Shown here: positions 1 to 7,663 of the stretch, one piece after another
Numbering within the stretch: position 1 is the first letter of the stretch
How the letters are laid out: each line of letters begins with the position of its first letter
DNA from: Lactobacillus ultunensis DSM 16047
Lineage (GTDB): Bacteria > Bacillota > Bacilli > Lactobacillales > Lactobacillaceae
Length of the DNA stretch: 64,000 nt
NCBI RefSeq assembly: GCF_001436305.1
Contig: NZ_AZFO01000004.1
Span: 42,065 to 106,064, forward strand
Direction of reading: 5' to 3'
The notes under the pieces: generated by a model
What the model was told of the DNA's origin: nothing
The model's input: only the letters and a program-made list of their open reading frames with translations
Database searches by the model: none
Made by a program: the position numbers and the translations under genes

Positions 1-421
1 GATAGATTTCAACGTAACCATCATCAGAGATAACCCAAACATATAATCCTAAGCCAGGGGCATATTTAACTTTGTGAACTGTTCCTGCATGAACTGCATA
101 AACAATAGAGTGTCCAACTTCGCTGAAACCAAAGTCATATCCATCATGGAAGTAACTTTTACTTGGATAGTATCGTCTGATTACATCTGTTTCACCAAAT
201 TTTTGACCTGACTTAAATTTGATTTTCTTCTCGTATAACCGTTTAAAAGGATATCCCCAAGTAACTTTATGAACTTTCTTCTTTTGAGTTTTTTTCTTCT
301 TAACTACACTCGTTTGTGGTCTCGGAGAATTTAGGTTAATGTGCCACAAAGGAATTGAAGCAAAAAAGATAATTGCTATTAATGCGACAGAGAGTGAAAT
401 TTTGCTTTCAGTTTTTTTCAT
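1..421 (-). CDS. M23 (LytM-type) metallopeptidase, partial at the window edge
   Basis: The reading frame opens with ATG at 421 and runs off the left edge, so only the first 140 codons are visible. Residues 7-26 form a hydrophobic signal anchor, followed by a lysine-rich linker and then a LytM/peptidase M23 core. The motif FHDGYDFG gives the HxxxD zinc ligands of the first M23 signature, and VYAVHAGTVHKV matches the following beta strand with its conserved glycine. The family cleaves peptide cross-bridges of peptidoglycan outside the cell. The second zinc motif (HxH) would lie outside the window, so activity cannot be judged. The ATG directly follows the TAA of the upstream NUDIX gene with no gap, which suggests translational coupling in a two-gene minus-strand operon. 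Confidence 0.8.
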   Translation of the reverse strand, partial: MKKTESKISLSVALIAIIFFASIPLWHINLNSPRPQTSVVKKKKTQKKKVHKVTWGYPFKRLYEKKIKFKSGQKFGETDVIRRYYPSKSYFHDGYDFGFSEVGHSIVYAVHAGTVHKVKYAPGLGLYVWVISDDGYVEIY

Positions 422-862
422 TTAAAAGAGTTCATCTCGCTTCCCATCAAGAATATGTTCACTAATTTTTGAATCGAAAAAGACTGGCAGATCATGATCA
501 AAATTATACGCCAATTGGTGCCTTTTTAGTTCTTCTTTAGTCATCCAAGTAAGCGATCCTTCTTTAGATTCTCTAAGATTACCAGAGAATTGTTTGGCAG
601 TATAAAATAGGACTAAATAGCGTTGTTTATTATGATCATAGAATTGTTTTATTCCTACAAGTTTCGGATGTACTATTTTTAAGCCAGTTTCTTCCAAAAC
701 TTCTCGAACGACAGAATCGTTGAATGATTCATGTGGCTCAACATGTCCACCAGGGAAAGTTAAACCAGGCCATACTGGATCATTTCGATTTAGTACGAGA
801 ATTTTATCCTTATTTTTAATCATACACATGTTAGTTAGAGTTACAGGTTCTGTTCTACTCAT
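422..862 (-). CDS. NUDIX hydrolase (MutT/8-oxo-dGTP diphosphatase type)
   Basis: A 146-residue single-domain NUDIX protein. The NUDIX box is complete: GGHVEPHESF then REVLEETGL, giving the metal-binding glutamates of GX5EX7REUXEEXGU at about residues 40-62. The family hydrolyses nucleoside diphosphates linked to another moiety, often damaged dNTPs; the true substrate cannot be read from sequence. I choose ATG at 862 (MSRTEP) rather than the GTG at 877, because that GTG lies inside the probable ribosome site (AAAGTGGG). A TATAAT box on the minus strand lies at 889-894. The gene is divergent from trmK and its stop abuts the M23 start. Confidence 0.85.
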   Translation of the reverse strand: MSRTEPVTLTNMCMIKNKDKILVLNRNDPVWPGLTFPGGHVEPHESFNDSVVREVLEETGLKIVHPKLVGIKQFYDHNKQRYLVLFYTAKQFSGNLRESKEGSLTWMTKEELKRHQLAYNFDHDLPVFFDSKISEHILDGKRDELF

Positions 863-925
863 ATAATTAAAACCCACTTTCTGGGATGATTATAACAAAT
901 AGTAGCCAAATAAACCTGATAAATA

Positions 926-934
926 TGCTAAAAT
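926..934 (+). promoter_or_regulatory. Extended -10 promoter of trmK
   Basis: TGC followed by TAAAAT, an extended -10 element about 30 bases ahead of the ATG. No good -35 hexamer is visible. It lies back to back with a minus-strand TATAAT at 889-894 for the NUDIX gene. Confidence 0.45.
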
Positions 935-964
935 TTGATTAAACAAACTCTTGATGGAGGAAAA

Positions 965-1651
965 ATGAATTTAAGATTAAATACTTTAGCAAATATGGTA
1001 GATTCTGGCAGTAGAGTTGCTGATATTGGAACCGACCATGCTTATTTGCCGATTGAATTAGTTAAAAATGGCAAGATTGATTACGCTATTGCAAGCGATA
1101 TTGCTAAAGGTCCACTTGATAATGCCAAGACAGATATCGCAGAAGCTGGTCTGAGTGATCAGATTGAAACACGCTTGGGAAGTGGCTTAGAGACAGTTAC
1201 TCATGCTGATCAGATTGATACTGTCGTTATTGCAGGAATGGGTGGTAAGCTAATGACTGATATATTAGATACTGCCTGGAGTAAGGATTATCATTTTGAT
1301 ACTTTAGTACTTGAACCGAATATTGGTGAGGCAGGCGTCCGTAATTGGTTAATGATGCATAATTATAAGATTATTGCTGAAAAATTGATTGCAGAAGCTG
1401 GTCATACTTATGAACTAATTAAGGCAAAGTTGGTAAAAGAAAAGCATGATTTAACTGAGAAGGAAATATTCTTTGGACCTTTTATCTTGAGGGAAAAGAA
1501 TCCAGTTTTTTATCAGAAATGGCAAGGTCAACTTGTGTATAATCAGAAGCTGCTCCAGAATTTGAATAAGGCTAAGAAAAAGGATGTAAATCGTATTAAT
1601 GAAGTTAAGCATCATATTCAATTAATTGAGGAAGAGGTAAACGATGACTAA
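965..1651 (+). CDS. trmK: tRNA (adenine22-N1)-methyltransferase TrmK
   Basis: A 228-residue class I SAM methyltransferase matching the TrmK/YqfN family, which methylates N1 of A22 in tRNA. Visible marks are the SAM-binding motif VADIGTDHAYLP near the N-terminus, the motif VVIAGMGGKLM around residue 92, and LEPNIGE after it, all typical of TrmK. A lysine-rich helical tail closes the protein. The start is ATG at 965 behind GGAGG at 956-960; the frame is open back to a TTG at 935, but that has no ribosome site. The gene overlaps the Nif3-like gene by 8 bases, the same pairing (yqfN-yqfO) as in Bacillus. Confidence 0.9.
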   Translation: MNLRLNTLANMVDSGSRVADIGTDHAYLPIELVKNGKIDYAIASDIAKGPLDNAKTDIAEAGLSDQIETRLGSGLETVTHADQIDTVVIAGMGGKLMTDILDTAWSKDYHFDTLVLEPNIGEAGVRNWLMMHNYKIIAEKLIAEAGHTYELIKAKLVKEKHDLTEKEIFFGPFILREKNPVFYQKWQGQLVYNQKLLQNLNKAKKKDVNRINEVKHHIQLIEEEVNDD

Positions 1652-2441
1652 AGTTAAAGATATTGTTGCGCGGTTAAGACAGGATTTTCCTGAGGAGATT
1701 GCTTCACAGGGTGATCCAGTAGGGATGCAAATTGGTTCCATGGAGGAAGACGTTACAAAGGTAATGACCACTCTAGATGTTCGGCCTCAAGTGGTTGAAG
1801 AAGCAGTTAAAAAAGGTGTTAATTTTATCGTAAGTCATCATCCTGTGATGTTTAGACCAGCTCGTAATTTAGATTTTGCGAATGCTCAAAATGCGATGTA
1901 TGGCAATATTATCAAGAATCGTATCACTGTTTATTCAATTCATACGAATTCGGATAAAGCTCAAGATGGTTCTGCTGATTGGCAAGCTGAAGAGCTAGGA
2001 CTAAAGGATGTTGAACCATTTTGCTTAGATGATGATGGTATTGCCATGGGTCGCAAAGGTAAATTGCCTAAAACAATGTCAGCCTATGATTTTGCCTATT
2101 ATGTAAAAGAAAAAATGGGGATTAAAATGGCTCGATTAATTACGGCTGATAATGAGAAACAAATATCAACTGTAGGTTTCATCTGTGGCGATGGTGGCAA
2201 ATATTGGACTAGAGCTTTAGATGATAATCTTGATGCCTTCATTACCGGTGATGTTTATTATCATGTTGGTCATGATATGATTTCTTCAGGTTTGACTGTG
2301 GTAGATCCAGGTCACTATACAGAGAAATTGTTTAAGTATAAAGTGTATGATCGTTTAAAGAAATGGAATAAAGAAAATAATTGGAATGTCGGCGTAGAAT
2401 TGTCGGAAGTTTCAACTAATCCATTCCAAGATTTATTTTAG
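1644..2441 (+). CDS. Nif3-like dinuclear metal centre protein (YqfO family)
   Basis: A 265-residue member of the NIF3/GTP cyclohydrolase I type 2-like family, a toroidal hexamer with a dinuclear metal site and no firmly established reaction. Metal-ligand motifs are visible: SHHPVMF near residue 65, SIHTNSD near 100, and GHDMISSG with DPGHYTE in the C-terminal third. The length is typical of the short form without the inserted PII-like domain. It is translationally coupled to trmK, whose last codons carry GAGG as its ribosome site. Confidence 0.87.
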   Translation: MTKVKDIVARLRQDFPEEIASQGDPVGMQIGSMEEDVTKVMTTLDVRPQVVEEAVKKGVNFIVSHHPVMFRPARNLDFANAQNAMYGNIIKNRITVYSIHTNSDKAQDGSADWQAEELGLKDVEPFCLDDDGIAMGRKGKLPKTMSAYDFAYYVKEKMGIKMARLITADNEKQISTVGFICGDGGKYWTRALDDNLDAFITGDVYYHVGHDMISSGLTVVDPGHYTEKLFKYKVYDRLKKWNKENNWNVGVELSEVSTNPFQDLF

Positions 2442-2459
2442 ATAAAAGGAGCATTTACA

Positions 2460-3701
2460 ATGGAATATCCAAATCTGTTACCAAGATTTTTAAAGTATGT
2501 AAAAGTTAATTCTCGTTCGGATGAACATTCAGATCGCTTTCCTTCAACTGAAAGGGAAGAAAACTTTCAAAAGAATGTCATTATGAAGGATCTTAAAGAA
2601 TTAGGTTTAAGTGATATTCATTATAATCAAAAAGCAGGTAGCGTTATTGCTGAAATTCCTTCGAACGTTGATTATGATGTGCCAGTAATGGGCTTTTTGG
2701 CTCATAGTGATACTGCTGATTTTAATTCTGAAAATGTTAAACCACAGATTCATGAGAATTATGATGGTAAGAGTAAAATTCAATTAGGTGATTCAGAGTT
2801 TTATTTGGATCCTAAAGTATTCCCACATTTAAAGAACTATAAGGGTCAAACTATTATTACTGCGTCGGGTGATACATTGCTTGGTGGGGATGACAAGTGT
2901 GGTATTTCAGAATTAATGACTTTTGCAGAATATTTAATGAACCATCCTGAAATAAAGCACGGTAAGATCCGCTTGGCATTTACACCAGATGAAGAAATTG
3001 GTACGGGTGCTGAACATTTTGATGTTAAAGACTTTGGTGCTGACTTTGCTTTTACAGTTGATGGGGAAGCTCCAGGTAAATTAGATTGGGGTACTTTCTC
3101 TGCAGCGCAATTTAGTCTTGATATTCAAGGTGTTAATGTTCACCCTGCCGTAGCCAAGGGTCAAATGATTAATGCTATTCAAGTTGGCATTGATTTCCAT
3201 AATCAATTACCAGAGCATGATCGTCCTGAGCATACTGAAGGGCGAGAAGGCTTTTTCCATTTAATGAATTTTGATGGTACTGTTGATAATGCTCATCTGG
3301 ATTATATTATTCGTGACTTTGAACGTGATGGCCTTGAAAAGCGTAAAAATCTAGTAAAGTCAATTGTCGATAAGATGAATGCAGAATTTGGTACTGAACG
3401 TATCAAACTTAAAATGTGGGATCAATACTACAACATGGCTGATGAATTAAAGAAGCATATGGATATTGTTGATTTAGCTAGGGATGCTTATAAGGCAGAA
3501 GGTCTTGAAATTAATGAAGATCCAGTTCGTGGTGGTACAGATGGCTCACAATTGACTTATATGGGTCTTCCTTGTCCAAATATTTTTGCTGGAGAAGAAA
3601 ACATGCATGGTCGCTACGAATATACTGTACTTGAATCCATGTATAAAACTGTGGATGTCATGATCAAAATGGCAGAATTAAACGCCGAAAGAGCAAAGTA
3701 G
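2460..3701 (+). CDS. pepT: Peptidase T (tripeptide aminopeptidase)
   Basis: A 413-residue M20B zinc aminopeptidase that removes the N-terminal residue from tripeptides in the cytoplasm, a step in peptide nutrition of lactobacilli. The metal and catalytic motifs are in order: AHSDTADF (His-x-Asp, about residue 81), GGDDKCG (bridging Asp, about 143), DEEIGTG (catalytic and metal Glu, about 176), VDGEAPG (about 201) and a late conserved His in ENMHGRYE. Length is normal for PepT. AAAGGAG lies 10 bases before the ATG. It is probably read with trmK and the Nif3-like gene (18-base gap). Confidence 0.95.
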   Translation: MEYPNLLPRFLKYVKVNSRSDEHSDRFPSTEREENFQKNVIMKDLKELGLSDIHYNQKAGSVIAEIPSNVDYDVPVMGFLAHSDTADFNSENVKPQIHENYDGKSKIQLGDSEFYLDPKVFPHLKNYKGQTIITASGDTLLGGDDKCGISELMTFAEYLMNHPEIKHGKIRLAFTPDEEIGTGAEHFDVKDFGADFAFTVDGEAPGKLDWGTFSAAQFSLDIQGVNVHPAVAKGQMINAIQVGIDFHNQLPEHDRPEHTEGREGFFHLMNFDGTVDNAHLDYIIRDFERDGLEKRKNLVKSIVDKMNAEFGTERIKLKMWDQYYNMADELKKHMDIVDLARDAYKAEGLEINEDPVRGGTDGSQLTYMGLPCPNIFAGEENMHGRYEYTVLESMYKTVDVMIKMAELNAERAK

Positions 3702-3832
3702 TGGAACAATTTTACCCAATTCGAGGTAAAGTATATATCTTTAACTGAAGAATAAATGCTATAAAATCAGTAGGTTAAGCATTATAGTTTTAATTAATAC
3801 AGTTATACACTAATATAAGCATACAGCGCATA

Positions 3833-3876
3833 AGAGTTCTAGAAGCTTGAAATTAAAGGCTTCTAGAACTCTTTTT
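3833..3876 (+). terminator. Rho-independent terminator after pepT
   Basis: A perfect 14-bp inverted repeat, 3833-3846 against 3859-3872 (AGAGTTCTAGAAGC and its complement), with a 12-base loop, followed by TTTT. The remaining bases from 3702 to the gntR promoter hold nothing else I recognise. Confidence 0.85.
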
Positions 3877-3918
3877 ATTAAAACTTATTTTTGAAAGAAT
3901 TTGTGAAACATGACAAAA

Positions 3919-3980
3919 AATAATACTTGCAAAAATAATATAGATTGAGTAGTATTATTGGTGTAATAGATAAATAATAC
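3919..3980 (+). promoter_or_regulatory. gntR-ABC operon promoter with three GTATTATT/AATAATAC half-sites
   Basis: Promoter: TTGCAA at 3927-3932, 17-base spacer, TAGTAT at 3950-3955. The 8-mer AATAATAC occurs at 3919-3926 and 3973-3980 and its reverse complement GTATTATT at 3952-3959. The first copy abuts the -35, the second overlaps the -10, and the second and third form a palindrome with a 13-base spacer. YtrA-type GntR proteins usually repress their own operon, so these are likely the operator half-sites (inference). Confidence 0.6.
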
Positions 3981-4004
3981 AGTAATTAAATAGAAGGTGA
4001 GTAA

Positions 4005-4379
4005 ATGGAATTCAAGGATAATATTCCAATTTATCTTCAGATTGAACAATATTTATATCGCCAAATAGCTTTAGGTAAGATGAAGGCAGGCGAAAAGATC
4101 CCATCAGTTAGAAAGCTAGCTGTGGAATTAACCGTAAATGTAAATACTGTTCAACGTGCTTTGCAAGAAATGAATATGAAAGGCATTCTTTACACTAAAC
4201 GTGGCGAAGGGAACTTTGTTACTGAAGATACTGAATTACTAGCTAAAACTAAACAAACTCTAATTGATAATGTATTAGATGAATTCATTCAGAGTATGGA
4301 AAAATTAGGTGTTTCAAGAGCAAAAATAGTATCAACACTAGAGAATTATTTAAAACAAGGTGGAGATAATAATGAGTGA
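4005..4379 (+). CDS. GntR-family regulator, YtrA type
   Basis: A 124-residue protein with an N-terminal winged helix of the GntR family (residues about 10-75: PIYLQIEQYLYRQI, then KIPSVRKLA and NVNTVQRALQEM) and only a short helical tail of about 45 residues for dimerisation. This layout defines the YtrA subfamily, which controls adjacent ABC transporter genes. The ATG is preceded by AAGGTGAG. The gene overlaps the ABC ATPase by 8 bases, so regulator and transporter are made together. The signal it senses is unknown; in related systems it is cell-envelope stress or peptide antibiotics (family knowledge). Confidence 0.9.
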   Translation: MEFKDNIPIYLQIEQYLYRQIALGKMKAGEKIPSVRKLAVELTVNVNTVQRALQEMNMKGILYTKRGEGNFVTEDTELLAKTKQTLIDNVLDEFIQSMEKLGVSRAKIVSTLENYLKQGGDNNE

Positions 4380-5079
4380 ATTATTGACAATAAGTGGTTT
4401 GACTTACAAGAAAAATCAAAGAACTATTCTTAAAGACGTTAATTTAAATCTAAGTTCTGGTAAAATTGTTGCTTTATTAGGTGAAAATGGTGCTGGTAAA
4501 ACAACTTTAATGCGAATTATTGCTGGTGTTGCCAAGAATTATAAGGGTCAAATTAATTTAGAGGGTGCAACTAAAGAAGCTGAAAGAAAAGCTAAATTGT
4601 CTTTTACAGATGGTTTAACGGGTTTTAGTGATTCTACCAAAATTCAAGAAGTAGTTAGATTTTATGCTACAATCTTTCAAGATTTTGATGAAAATGAATT
4701 TGAAGAATTAAGAAAATTCATGCATTTAGATCCTGAGATGAAATTAAGTCAATTATCGCGAGGAATGCGAGAAAAATTGATTATTGCTTTAACCTTTGCA
4801 CGTAAGACTGATTTATATCTGTTAGATGAACCTTTTGGTGGAATCGATGCAATGGCTTGTAAAAAGATCATTAATTCAATTATTCTTTGGAAAGATGAAA
4901 AATCAACAATCTTAATTTCGGACCATTTTGTTAATGAAATTTCTGCTTTATTGGATGAAGTGGTAATTGTTAAAGATAATACAGTTTTGGAGCACAAATC
5001 AGCCGATGATATTCGTCAACATCATAAGACAATTGAGGAATATTATGAAAGTTTCTATACAGATGAGGATGATGAATAA
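4372..5079 (+). CDS. ABC transporter ATP-binding protein of the YtrA-type operon
   Basis: A 235-residue ABC ATPase. Walker A is GENGAGKTT (about residues 36-44), the signature is LSRGM (about 125), Walker B is LYLLDEPFGGID (about 146), and the switch histidine is in ISDHF. I place the start at ATG 4372 behind GGTGGAG (4359-4365); a GTG at 4360 lies inside that site. The stop overlaps the first base of the next permease. It should power export, or a sensing or resistance cycle, with the three membrane proteins downstream. Confidence 0.9.
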   Translation: MSELLTISGLTYKKNQRTILKDVNLNLSSGKIVALLGENGAGKTTLMRIIAGVAKNYKGQINLEGATKEAERKAKLSFTDGLTGFSDSTKIQEVVRFYATIFQDFDENEFEELRKFMHLDPEMKLSQLSRGMREKLIIALTFARKTDLYLLDEPFGGIDAMACKKIINSIILWKDEKSTILISDHFVNEISALLDEVVIVKDNTVLEHKSADDIRQHHKTIEEYYESFYTDEDDE

Positions 5080-5915
5080 TGACTAGTTTTAATACATTGT
5101 TCAACCGAATGTTTCAAGAGAAGAGCAAGTCTGTCTATCTGATTTACTTAATCCAAGCCTTTGCAAGTCTTTGCTTCACCGTAATGACTGCCATTGGTAT
5201 GGGAAGAAATCCTAATTTTGTATATGGCAATGTTCACGAATCAACCAATATTGTTGTGGCTTATATTTTTGTTTTTGCAGTAATGATGTTTATTACCTCA
5301 TTTTTTGCAAATTTTGTTTATTGGATCATTTCTTCAGTAAAGAATGAAAGAATTAATCGTAGTCAGACTTGGCGCTTAATACCAATTAGTGATACTAAGT
5401 TTCTATTGAGTAACTTTGGAACAGCCTTTTTCTCATATATTTGGTTAGGCATTCTTGAATTATTAACTATAATTGTGGCTTCTCTACCTTTAATTATTTC
5501 TAGCAACGAATTGCATAAACTAATGAGAGCTGCTAGTTTTGATTTTAATGCTAGTGATTGGGAACAATTATTAGGTAGCTTAATTCTGATTGTTTTACTT
5601 GGTTACGCTTGGTATGCAATTGTTAGTCTGCTTAATTTAAGTAGCCGTAGTATTATAGATTTTTTACCAAGCAGTTCTAGTAAGTTCTTAATGTTTGTAG
5701 TTAGAGTAGTAATTATTATTGCCATTATTTGGTTGTTAGGTTATGCAAGTGGCGCTTTATTCTCAGTACTGGGTAAATACTTACCATTTGCTGCAAGTGG
5801 AAATAATAATTTTGAAATTGGAACAACTTTGCTCGGATTCTTTGCTTTTGATGTAATTATCACAGCAATTGATATCTTGCTTTTAAATAAGTTTGTTGAA
5901 GCAAAACCAAATTAA
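5079..5915 (+). CDS. ABC transporter permease 1 of three tandem paralogues
   Basis: A 278-residue integral membrane protein with about six hydrophobic segments (roughly residues 20-42, 60-88, 113-140, 165-190, 205-228 and 248-268). It begins MTSFNTLFNRMF and carries the block NERINRSQTWRLIP after the second segment; both recur in the next two genes. It overlaps the ATPase stop by one base (TAATG). No domain family with a known substrate is recognised. It is the most divergent of the three, for example ending VEAKPN where the others end in a VExKI(I/V)NR pattern. Confidence 0.8.
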   Translation: MTSFNTLFNRMFQEKSKSVYLIYLIQAFASLCFTVMTAIGMGRNPNFVYGNVHESTNIVVAYIFVFAVMMFITSFFANFVYWIISSVKNERINRSQTWRLIPISDTKFLLSNFGTAFFSYIWLGILELLTIIVASLPLIISSNELHKLMRAASFDFNASDWEQLLGSLILIVLLGYAWYAIVSLLNLSSRSIIDFLPSSSSKFLMFVVRVVIIIAIIWLLGYASGALFSVLGKYLPFAASGNNNFEIGTTLLGFFAFDVIITAIDILLLNKFVEAKPN

Positions 5916-5927
5916 TGGAGGCCGATT

Positions 5928-6767
5928 ATGACTAGTTCTAAAGCCTTATTTAAACAAATGTTTTTGCAAAAGAGACGGTACGCTAATCTGATTTTATTAA
6001 TTCAGGTCTTTGCTGTAGTTTTTATGTTTTTGATGGGGATTATCTTTAAGGGAAGCAACAACCTAGTTAACAATTTTGCGGGTTTAATTGCGGATAACTC
6101 TAACAGCTGGGACCTGCTTTTAGGCATAGGTACAATTACCACTTTTTTGGCAGACGTGGCTTTATTTTGCTTGCTTTGCTGGCAAAATGAAAAGATTAAC
6201 TTGAGTCAAACCTGGCAGCTGATCCCAACTTCTAGTAGTAAGATTTGGGTGATCAATATTTTCTCTAGCTTGATCGAATGTGCTTATTTATTCGTCATTC
6301 AAATTGTACTTGGTCTGGTTGTCTTAATTTTCGATAGTTATAGTCATCATATACCGTTTTTTACTCGTAGCGATTTTACCATTAATCATGATAGCCTTAG
6401 CGCTATAAGTGGGGTGTTTGAAGAGTTATTAGGCTTGATAGGTCTGTGTTTGCTCATTTTTGTATTTATTAGCCTGGCTAATTTTTTGACTAGAATTATT
6501 GTTGATCAGTTACCTGTTAAAAGTACTACCGGGATTAAGTTAATAGTTATGGCAGTTCTTGTCATAGTTGCAGTCTTTATTGCTGCTCAGGTTAATGATC
6601 AGGTAACAATAATGTATTACAATCATTTGGTTGCTCATTCTAAAACTCTAGATATGGATTTGATTGGTGTTACGGCTCTTGAATACTGGATCGGAGCAAT
6701 TATATTAGGAATAATCAATTGTCTACTTGTTCAAAAGTTTGTGGAGTCAAAAATTATCAATCGTTAG
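5928..6767 (+). CDS. ABC transporter permease 2 of three tandem paralogues
   Basis: A 279-residue membrane protein, paralogous along its length to its neighbours. It begins MTSSKALFKQMFLQKRRY and has the block WQNEKINLSQTWQLIPTSSS at about residues 86-105. Six hydrophobic segments are visible and the C-terminus is VESKIINR. GGAGG lies 8 bases ahead of the ATG, 12 bases after the previous stop. It likely pairs with permease 1 or 3 to form the transport channel for the upstream ATPase; which pair is functional cannot be told from sequence. Confidence 0.8.
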   Translation: MTSSKALFKQMFLQKRRYANLILLIQVFAVVFMFLMGIIFKGSNNLVNNFAGLIADNSNSWDLLLGIGTITTFLADVALFCLLCWQNEKINLSQTWQLIPTSSSKIWVINIFSSLIECAYLFVIQIVLGLVVLIFDSYSHHIPFFTRSDFTINHDSLSAISGVFEELLGLIGLCLLIFVFISLANFLTRIIVDQLPVKSTTGIKLIVMAVLVIVAVFIAAQVNDQVTIMYYNHLVAHSKTLDMDLIGVTALEYWIGAIILGIINCLLVQKFVESKIINR

Positions 6768-6782
6768 AAAGGGATGAATGAT

Positions 6783-7601
6783 TTGACTAGTTTCGGCAAT
6801 CTTTTTAAGCAAATGTGGCTGCAAAAGAGAAGATATATTTATCTATTGTTCTTTATAAATTTATTTACAATTATCTTTGTTTCACTGTTCGCTTTAGCAA
6901 CCCAAAATTATAATTTATTATTTTTCGAATCGCCGAATAAAAGTTTAGTTGATTTTTGGCGATACAATTCTGCTAATTTGACCATTTATTTTGATCTGGC
7001 CTTCGGCGTAATAACTTGTTGGCAAAATGAAAAAATCAATATGAGTCAAACTTGGCATTTAGCTGCGGCAGATGAGGGAAAAACTTATTTAGCAAATGTT
7101 TTCAGTAGTTTAATTGCATGTGGTTTTTTCTTCCTATTACAACAAATTGTTAACACATTATTACTTATTCCTACTATGGGAGCTGATTGCGTAGCGGAGG
7201 CTTTTAGTCAATTTGGGTTATCGCCTATAACTCCGAATATAACAGGAATCAATATAGCATTTGAGTTTTATTGGTTCTTTGTGGTATTAGTAATTTTGTT
7301 TATTTACTTCTTTGTAAGTTTTACTAATTTTGCTTCAAGAATTGTCTCAGAGGAATTACCTATGAAGAGCACTTTATGGATTAGACTTTTAATTATTGCA
7401 ATTTTAGTAATTATTGCTGTATATGTTGGTTCAATTGTATTCACTCATTTGCAAAACTTAATTGATACTAATAAATCACTTCAGACATATGATCCAATTT
7501 GGCTAGATGATATATTGTTGTTATTAGTAGATCTGATTTTTGGCTTGTGCGATATATTATTTGTTAAAAAATGGGTTGAACCTAAAATTGTAAATAGATA
7601 A
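6783..7601 (+). CDS. ABC transporter permease 3 of three tandem paralogues
   Basis: A 272-residue six-segment membrane protein, closest to permease 2 (FGNLFKQMWLQKRRY, WQNEKINMSQTW, end VEPKIVNR). I place the start at TTG 6783 because this gives the same MTS(F/S) N-terminus as both paralogues and leaves about 9 bases after AAAGGG; an in-frame ATG at 6774 touches the ribosome site and is less likely. It is the last gene of the operon, before a terminator. Confidence 0.75.
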   Translation: MTSFGNLFKQMWLQKRRYIYLLFFINLFTIIFVSLFALATQNYNLLFFESPNKSLVDFWRYNSANLTIYFDLAFGVITCWQNEKINMSQTWHLAAADEGKTYLANVFSSLIACGFFFLLQQIVNTLLLIPTMGADCVAEAFSQFGLSPITPNITGINIAFEFYWFFVVLVILFIYFFVSFTNFASRIVSEELPMKSTLWIRLLIIAILVIIAVYVGSIVFTHLQNLIDTNKSLQTYDPIWLDDILLLLVDLIFGLCDILFVKKWVEPKIVNR

Positions 7602-7604
7602 GAT

Positions 7605-7633
7605 AAAGCAATCATTAAATTGATTGCTTTTTT
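7605..7633 (+). terminator. Terminator of the GntR-ABC operon
   Basis: A 10-bp perfect stem (AAAGCAATCA, 7605-7614, with TGATTGCTTT, 7621-7630), a 6-base loop, and a run of T. Confidence 0.85.
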
Positions 7634-7635
7634 CT

Positions 7636-7644
7636 TGCTATAAT
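7636..7644 (+). promoter_or_regulatory. Extended -10 promoter of rarA
   Basis: TGC plus a perfect TATAAT directly after the preceding terminator, 19 bases ahead of the rarA ATG. No clear -35. Confidence 0.5.
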
Positions 7645-7663
7645 TAACTCCGAGGTAATTATT

